Positions 55,227-60,821 of a DNA stretch of 60,821 nt are shown piece by piece (within the stretch, counting starts at the first letter, position 1; each line of letters opens with the position of its first letter). This stretch comes from Desulfobacula sp. (lineage in GTDB: Bacteria > Desulfobacterota > Desulfobacteria > Desulfobacterales > Desulfobacteraceae). The notes beneath the pieces are model-generated. The model was not told where the DNA came from. It did not search any database and saw only the letters and a list, made by a program, of their open reading frames with translations. Location of the stretch: assembly GCF_030145145.1 (NCBI RefSeq), contig NZ_JAQYWD010000042.1:1-60821 (forward strand), given 5' to 3'. Made by a program: the position numbers and the translations under genes.

Positions 55227-58200
55227 TTGGATAATATATACGATTTCTTCGCAAAACCAAAAGATCCTAAGATTTATCAGGGCGTTCAAATCAGCCTTGC
55301 ATCTTCAGACCAGATTAGAGAGTGGTCTCATGGTGAAATCAAAAAACCGGAAACCATCAATTACCGAACATTTAAACCAGAAAGAGACGGACTTTTTTGT
55401 GCAAAGGTGTTTGGTCCGACCAAGGATTACGAATGCAATTGCGGTAAATACAAACGCATGAAACACCGCGGGGTTGTCTGTGAAAAATGCGGTGTGGAAG
55501 TGATCCAGTCAAAAGTGCGTCGGGAGAGAATGGCGCATATCGAATTGGCGTCTCCGGTGTCCCACATCTGGTTTTTAAAAAGTCTGCCCAGCAAAATCGG
55601 CAATGTGCTGGATTTAACCCTGAAGAACCTTGAAAAAGTCCTGTATTTTGATTCTTATCTGGTGATTGATCCCAAGGACACGGGGTTGAAAAAACTGCAG
55701 CTGCTGTCCGACGATCAATATTATGAGGCGTTGGAAGCGTTTGGTGATGAGTTTGAAGCCGGTATTGGTGCAGAAGCCATTTTAAAATTACTGGAAGAGA
55801 TTAATCTTCAAGAGGTGCATGATGAGCTGAAACAAGATATCAGCCTGACCAATTCCGTTGCCAAGAAACAAAAGATGTCCAAACGCCTTAAAGTGATTGA
55901 CGCGTTTTTGAATTCCGGGATCGAGCCCACCCGAATGATTTTGACGGCCTGCCCCATTTTGCCGCCGGATTTAAGGCCCCTTGTCCCCCTGGAAGGCGGA
56001 CGGTTCGCCACATCTGACTTGAATGATCTGTATCGACGGGTGTTAAACCGCAACAACCGGTTAAAACGGCTGGTGGATCTGAATGCCCCGGATATTATCG
56101 TCAGAAATGAAAAAAGAATGCTCCAGGAAGCCGTGGATGTTCTGTTTGATAATGGCCGCCACGGCAGGGTGGTGACGGGGACGAACAAGCGGCCCCTAAA
56201 ATCATTAAGTGACACCTTAAAAGGCAAACAGGGACGCTTCAGGCAGAATCTCCTGGGGAAACGGGTGGATTACTCCGGTCGTACCGTTATTACCGTTGGT
56301 TCGGAACTGCGGCTTCATCAATGCGGTATTCCGAAAAAGATGGCCCTGGAATTGTTCAAACCCTTTATTTATAATTATCTGGAACAAAAAGGCCTTGTTT
56401 CAACAGTCAAAAGTGCCAAAAAAATGGTGGAACGGGAAGAGCCCGAGGTTTGGGATGCCCTTGAATCGGTTGTAAAAGAATATCCGGTCATGCTCAACCG
56501 TGCCCCCACGCTTCATCGCCTGGGGTTTCAGGCATTTGAGCCGGTCTTGATCGAGGGGAAAGCCATCCAGCTCCATCCGTTGGTCTGCCCCGCGTTTAAT
56601 GCTGATTTTGACGGTGATCAGATGGCGGTTCACGTTCCGCTTTCCCTTGAGTCTCAGCTGGAAGCAAGGATCATGATGCTGTCGACGAACAATATCCTGT
56701 CTCCGGCAAACGGCCAGCCCATCATTGTTCCGACCCAGGATATTGTTCTGGGTATTTATTACATGACCCGGGCGGTGCGGCATCAAAAGGGCGAAGGGGT
56801 CATATTTTCAGGTATTGAAGAAGTCAGATATGCCTTTGATGCCGGAGAACTGGCGCTTCATGCCAAAATAAAAGTCCGGATTGATGGTGAAATATACGAT
56901 ACGTCTACGGGACGGGTTCTCCTCTGGGAATCCATTCCCGGTGATACGCTTCTGTCCTTGACCCGGATCAGGACACAAACCCTGGAATATTGTGAAGCGG
57001 CAATGGACGAATTAAAAGCCGGCAAAAATTTTGATAAGGTTTTAAAAAAGTATTCTGATGACGAAATTAAGAAAACCAAAGGCAAAACCGATCTGTTGAC
57101 CCGGAAGGAATTTAAAAACATCTTCCAGGTGTCTGAGATTGTCGTCGAACAGCTGTATGGATTGAAAAAAGATCAGTTTACAGACATCAGAAAAGTGGGG
57201 AACTATTATACCATTTTTAAAGTCGATGAACGGGAAACCACTCTGCCGTTCACGCTGGTTAACAAGCTGATGGACAAGTCTTCCATCGTAAAATTGATTG
57301 ACTATGCCTACCGGAATATCGGTTTGAAAGAAACCGTTATTCTGTCCGACCGGTTGAAGGATATCGGATATAAATATTCGACCCTGGGCGGACTGTCCAT
57401 TTGTGTGGATGATATGATTATTCCGGATGAGAAATGGACGATTATTGCCAAGGCAGAACAAAATATAGAAGATATAAAAGTCCAATATTCCGAAGGATTG
57501 ATCACCCAGGGAGAGAAATATAATAAGGTGGTGGATATCTGGGCCCAGGCAACGGATGATATTGCCAATGCCATGATGGAAGTGATGAAAAATCCCACAG
57601 GTGGCAAGAGTGAAGGGGCACCTGAGGAATATAATGCCGTGTATGTTATGGCAGATTCCGGAGCCCGGGGGAGTAAAGACCAGATGCGCCAGCTGGCTGG
57701 GATGCGGGGGTTGATGGCCAAACCTTCCGGAGAGATTATCGAAAATCCCATTACTGCCAACTTTCGGGAAGGCCTGTCCGTTCTTCAATATTTTATATCC
57801 ACCCATGGTGCCCGGAAGGGCCTGGCGGATACAGCATTGAAGACAGCCAACTCCGGCTATCTGACAAGACGTCTGGCCGATGTGGGCCAGGATTGTACCA
57901 TTGTTGAGCCCGATTGCGGGACCATTAACGGGATTGAGGTTGAAGCCTTGTACGAAGGGGGGGAGATCATTCAAACCCTTGGTGAGAGAGTCCTGGGCAG
58001 GGTTATTCAGGAGGATATACTGGATCCCTACTCAGATGAATTTATTGTTGGCGCGGATACCGAACTGACGGAAAGCCATGTGAAACAGATTGAAACAGCC
58101 GGTGTCCAGAAAGTTAAAATCCGTTCTGTTTTGACCTGTAACTCAAAAAATGGGGTCTGTTCCAGATGTTACGGACGAGACCTTGCCCATGGCGTCACCG

Positions 58201-59606
58201 TTGAAATCGGTCAGGCCATCGGTATTGTTGCGGCCCAGTCCATTGGTGAGCCGGGAACTCAGTTGACCATGCGGACCTTCCATATCGGTGGTACCGCGTC
58301 TAGAAAGGTTGAAGTGGCTGAAATCAAGGCAAGGGTCGGGGGAGTATTGAAGTACAATGACGACATCCAGACCGTTATTTCTGCTGAAAATGAAGTCATT
58401 GTCATGAACCGTAAGGGTGGTGGCATCACCATCATGGGAGAAGAAGGGCGTGAAAGGGCCAAGGAAACCGTGATTTATGGGGCAACACTTCATATTCAGG
58501 ATGGGCGGCAAGTGGAACCCGGGGATGTGATTGCCACATGGGATCCGTTTACCACGCCGATTATTACGGAAGTTTCCGGCAGAATCCGATTTGGAGATAT
58601 AGTGGTGGGTAATACCGTTCAGGAGCAGATTGACCCGGTAACAGGTAAGGTCTCCCGGACCATCACCGAAGGTAGAGATAGTGAAATCCGGCCCAGAATC
58701 AGTATTAAGGATAAAGAGGGCAAAGGGGTAAAATTACCCAATTCTAAAATGGCTGCCCGATATTACCTGCCGGTGAATGCCATTCTCACGGTTGAGGAAG
58801 ATGAACAGATCATGGCAGGCGATGTCATTGCGAAACTGCCCCGGGCCACAACAAAAACCAAGGATATTACCGGTGGTCTTCCCAGGGTTGCGGAATTGTT
58901 TGAAGTCCGAAAACCCAAGGATCCGGGTGTACTGACCGAGATTGACGGATATGTCTTGGTGTCCAAGGGGACAAAGGGCAGACAGAAAGTGACGGTTACA
59001 CCCACAGATGTGGGGGGCAGCAAAGAATACTCCATTCCCAAGGGGCAGCATGTCACGGTATATGATGGCGATTATGTTAAGGCGGGTGATCCGCTGATTG
59101 CCGGGAGTGCAAATCCCCAGGATATTATGAATATCAAAGGGGAAGTGGCATTGGCAAAGTATCTGGTGGACGAGGTCCAGGAAGTGTATCGGCTCCAGGG
59201 CGTCAGAATCAATGACAAGCACATTGAAGTGGTGATCCGTCAAATGATGAGACGGGTAAAAGTCATTGAGACAGGAGATACCAACTTTATACCCGATGAG
59301 CAGGTGGACAGAAATCATTTTGAAGACATTAATCGGGAAGTGGCCATGGCCGGAGGCGAACCGGCAAAAGGGGAACCCTTAATCCTTGGTATTACAAAAG
59401 CATCCCTGTCCACGGACAGTTTTCTGTCAGCGGCATCATTCCAGGAAACAACAAAAGTGCTGACCCTGGCTTCCATTGAAGGTAAATATGACAGTCTTAA
59501 AGGGTTGAAAGAGAATGTTATAATGGGCCGAATTATTCCTGCGGGAACCGGTTTTCCAGGGTATAGCGATGTCGAAGTCGAGCAAGTAGAAATGGTACAA
59601 GTTTGA
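55227..59606 (+). CDS. rpoC: DNA-directed RNA polymerase subunit beta' with a parvulin-like insertion
   Basis: The 1459-residue product starts at TTG with AAGGAG upstream. It has the N-terminal zinc site (CNCGKYKRMKHRGVVCEKC), the GKRVDYSGRTVI switch region, the catalytic NADFDGDQMAVHVPLS near residue 460, the rim helices (SEGLITQGEKYNKVVDIW), the bridge helix and trigger loop (GLMAKPSGEIIENPI, TRRLADVGQDC) and the second Cys cluster. About 100 residues (572-672) between VLLWESIP and LPFTLVNKL are extra compared with E. coli and read like a PpiC/parvulin domain: LKAGKNFDKVLKKYSDDE, KGKTDLLTRKEF, LKKDQFTDIRKVGNYYTI and FKVDE. The catalytic histidines of parvulins are replaced. Confidence 0.96.
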   Translation: MDNIYDFFAKPKDPKIYQGVQISLASSDQIREWSHGEIKKPETINYRTFKPERDGLFCAKVFGPTKDYECNCGKYKRMKHRGVVCEKCGVEVIQSKVRRERMAHIELASPVSHIWFLKSLPSKIGNVLDLTLKNLEKVLYFDSYLVIDPKDTGLKKLQLLSDDQYYEALEAFGDEFEAGIGAEAILKLLEEINLQEVHDELKQDISLTNSVAKKQKMSKRLKVIDAFLNSGIEPTRMILTACPILPPDLRPLVPLEGGRFATSDLNDLYRRVLNRNNRLKRLVDLNAPDIIVRNEKRMLQEAVDVLFDNGRHGRVVTGTNKRPLKSLSDTLKGKQGRFRQNLLGKRVDYSGRTVITVGSELRLHQCGIPKKMALELFKPFIYNYLEQKGLVSTVKSAKKMVEREEPEVWDALESVVKEYPVMLNRAPTLHRLGFQAFEPVLIEGKAIQLHPLVCPAFNADFDGDQMAVHVPLSLESQLEARIMMLSTNNILSPANGQPIIVPTQDIVLGIYYMTRAVRHQKGEGVIFSGIEEVRYAFDAGELALHAKIKVRIDGEIYDTSTGRVLLWESIPGDTLLSLTRIRTQTLEYCEAAMDELKAGKNFDKVLKKYSDDEIKKTKGKTDLLTRKEFKNIFQVSEIVVEQLYGLKKDQFTDIRKVGNYYTIFKVDERETTLPFTLVNKLMDKSSIVKLIDYAYRNIGLKETVILSDRLKDIGYKYSTLGGLSICVDDMIIPDEKWTIIAKAEQNIEDIKVQYSEGLITQGEKYNKVVDIWAQATDDIANAMMEVMKNPTGGKSEGAPEEYNAVYVMADSGARGSKDQMRQLAGMRGLMAKPSGEIIENPITANFREGLSVLQYFISTHGARKGLADTALKTANSGYLTRRLADVGQDCTIVEPDCGTINGIEVEALYEGGEIIQTLGERVLGRVIQEDILDPYSDEFIVGADTELTESHVKQIETAGVQKVKIRSVLTCNSKNGVCSRCYGRDLAHGVTVEIGQAIGIVAAQSIGEPGTQLTMRTFHIGGTASRKVEVAEIKARVGGVLKYNDDIQTVISAENEVIVMNRKGGGITIMGEEGRERAKETVIYGATLHIQDGRQVEPGDVIATWDPFTTPIITEVSGRIRFGDIVVGNTVQEQIDPVTGKVSRTITEGRDSEIRPRISIKDKEGKGVKLPNSKMAARYYLPVNAILTVEEDEQIMAGDVIAKLPRATTKTKDITGGLPRVAELFEVRKPKDPGVLTEIDGYVLVSKGTKGRQKVTVTPTDVGGSKEYSIPKGQHVTVYDGDYVKAGDPLIAGSANPQDIMNIKGEVALAKYLVDEVQEVYRLQGVRINDKHIEVVIRQMMRRVKVIETGDTNFIPDEQVDRNHFEDINREVAMAGGEPAKGEPLILGITKASLSTDSFLSAASFQETTKVLTLASIEGKYDSLKGLKENVIMGRIIPAGTGFPGYSDVEVEQVEMVQV

Positions 59607-59622
59607 TTAAAAAATAAAAAAC

Positions 59623-59651
59623 TTGACATCTTTAATAAGTGAAAGTAGAAT
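59623..59651 (+). promoter_or_regulatory. Promoter of the rpsL-rpsG-tuf (str) operon
   Basis: A perfect TTGACA (59623-59628), a 17-base spacer and TAGAAT (59646-59651) lie 60 bases upstream of the rpsL ATG, directly after the rpoC stop codon. Confidence 0.8.
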
Positions 59652-59710
59652 TAAACATTTTGTCGTGTATGACAATGGTTTAAATTTGATAAGGAGCGTA
59701 AAGGAAAGTT

Positions 59711-60082
59711 ATGCCGACCATTAATCAATTGGTTAGAAAAGGTAGAAAAAAAGCAGAAAAGAAAGCTAGCACACCTGCTTTAAAGGGTGGCCCTCAGAAA
59801 CGGGGTGTCTGCACCCGGGTGTACACGTCAACTCCAAAGAAACCAAACTCGGCTTTGAGAAAAGTGGCCAGGGTTCGTTTGACGACTGGAATGGAAGTCG
59901 CTGCATATATACCTGGTATGGGGCACAATCTTCAGGAGCACTCAGTGGTGCTCGTCAGGGGCGGCAGAGTGAAGGACCTTCCAGGTGTCCGCTACCATAT
60001 CGTCAGAGGGGCCCTTGATACATTGGGCGTTGATGACAGAAGACAGGGCCGGTCGAAATACGGCGCAAAAAGGCCTAAATAA
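59711..60082 (+). CDS. rpsL: 30S ribosomal protein S12
   Basis: The 123-residue product starts [18 protein letters not shown] and has the decoding-site loops [20 protein letters not shown] (Lys at the streptomycin position 43) and [30 protein letters not shown] precedes the ATG. Confidence 0.98.
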   Translation: MPTINQLVRKGRKKAEKKASTPALKGGPQKRGVCTRVYTSTPKKPNSALRKVARVRLTTGMEVAAYIPGMGHNLQEHSVVLVRGGRVKDLPGVRYHIVRGALDTLGVDDRRQGRSKYGAKRPK

Positions 60083-60102
60083 ACAACCAGGGACAAGCGA
60101 CC

Positions 60103-60165
60103 AGGGACAGATGATGCATCTGTCCTTTATAAGCAACCAGGGATATGACGATATGTCTATCCCTT
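60103..60165 (+). promoter_or_regulatory. Two hairpins with repeated ACCAGGGA between rpsL and rpsG
   Basis: GGACAGATG/CATCTGTCC (60105-60125) and AGGGATA/TATCCCT (60139-60164) form successive stems. The block ACCAGGGA occurs three times (60086, 60100, 60136). In E. coli the rpsL-rpsG gap is the S7 autoregulation site; here the structure is different but the position is the same. Confidence 0.55.
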
Positions 60166-60184
60166 ATAATGGTGGATATGAATA

Positions 60185-60652
60185 ATGGCAGTTAAAGAGA
60201 TCCAGCTTGATAATGTAACAAAAAGTGCCACGCAGGAAGAGAAGCTTGCCGCTAAATTTGTTAACTGCGTCATGAAAGATGGCAAAAAGAATGCAGCTCG
60301 CAGAGTCGTTTCAGGTGCTTTGTTGATTGCAGAAGAGAAAATTGGTGAGCCTGCTCTGGGGATATTAAAAAAGGCAATTGATAATATCAGGCCGGCAGTC
60401 GAAGTAAAGTCCAGAAGAATCGGGGGGTCGACATACCAGGTGCCGACGGATATCAAACCCAGCAGGCAGACCGCACTGGCGTTTCGGTGGTTGATTAATT
60501 TCAGCCGGAATCGCTCTGAAAAAGGGTTTGCAAACAAACTGGCTTCAGAAGTGCTGGATGCTTACAACCAGCGCGGCGGGGCAATGAAGAAAAAGGAAGA
60601 TACACACAAGATGGCAGAGGCCAACAAGGCATTTGCGCATTTTAGGTGGTAA
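60185..60652 (+). CDS. rpsG: 30S ribosomal protein S7
   Basis: The 155-residue product has the S7 motifs KFVNCVMKDGKKNAARRVV, EVKSRRIGGSTYQVPTDI and the C-terminal KKEDTHKMAEANKAFAHFRW. It lies in the str operon and is followed by tuf rather than by fusA. Confidence 0.98.
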   Translation: MAVKEIQLDNVTKSATQEEKLAAKFVNCVMKDGKKNAARRVVSGALLIAEEKIGEPALGILKKAIDNIRPAVEVKSRRIGGSTYQVPTDIKPSRQTALAFRWLINFSRNRSEKGFANKLASEVLDAYNQRGGAMKKKEDTHKMAEANKAFAHFRW

Positions 60653-60696
60653 TTAATATTTTGAATATCCTGATAATATTCCACAGGAGGAATTAG

Positions 60697-60821
<125 letters not shown>

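Noticed and set aside
57042-57974. Minus-strand open frame of 310 codons inside rpoC
   Set aside because: It mirrors highly conserved rpoC codons, has no start signal and resembles no protein family.

Overview
The window looks like a chromosomal segment of a Gram-negative anaerobe of the Desulfobacterota, most plausibly a Desulfobacteraceae-type sulfate reducer. This placement is inferred from protein style (CheA with a GspE-N-like module, Cys-rich short N-acetyltransferase, anaerobe-type thiolases), the ribosomal/RNA polymerase gene order and the large chemosensory content. No 16S gene is present to prove it.

Layout. 1-2033: the tail of an unknown gene and an ABC-2 exporter pair. 2056-2222: first copy of a miniature inverted-repeat element. 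2307-5083: der and rarA. 5110-8220: a large zinc-ribbon/pseudokinase/trypsin/TPR membrane protein. 8349-11278: a TPP-riboswitch-controlled thiamine uptake unit, thiB-thiP. 11275-21308 (all minus): a chemosensory block with a decayed cheR, cheA, an MCP, cheW and a degenerate receiver, preceded by a sigma-54 promoter, tandem dyad sites, an NtrC-type regulator and its hybrid sensor kinase. 21518-22300: thiQ, the missing ATPase of thiBP, behind a promoter that copies the thiB one but has no riboswitch. 22335-26025: two thiolase-family proteins and an NRDE protein, followed by the second miniature element, inserted at the thiolase stop codon with a perfect 9-bp target duplication. 26295-33509: a small membrane protein, an AI-2E family permease, gyrA, radC, a small Cys-rich protein, pgk and an unknown protein. 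33530-41146 (minus): a second chemosensory operon (cheA-cheW-cheB-cheR) running into a class A penicillin-binding protein and an N-acetyltransferase. 41167-45214: a U32 protein, tRNA-Arg, a gene-poor stretch and a LysM lytic transglycosylase. 45572 to the end: the classic translation/transcription block tRNA-Thr-Tyr-Gly-Thr, tuf, rpmG, tRNA-Trp, secE, nusG, rplKAJL, rpoBC, rpsL, rpsG and a second tuf that runs off the window. fusA is absent from its usual place between rpsG and tuf.

Most notable points. RpoC carries an insertion of about 100 residues that reads like a parvulin (PpiC) domain with both catalytic histidines replaced. The thiamine transporter is split around a 10-kb chemosensory block, with duplicated promoters but only one riboswitch. 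Two copies of a MITE-like element have recognisable target duplications. The chemosensory block has its own recognisable sigma-54 promoter and enhancer-like sites. A pseudokinase is fused through one membrane span to an apparently active trypsin-like protease. All identifications rest on reading motifs by eye; no database search was run.
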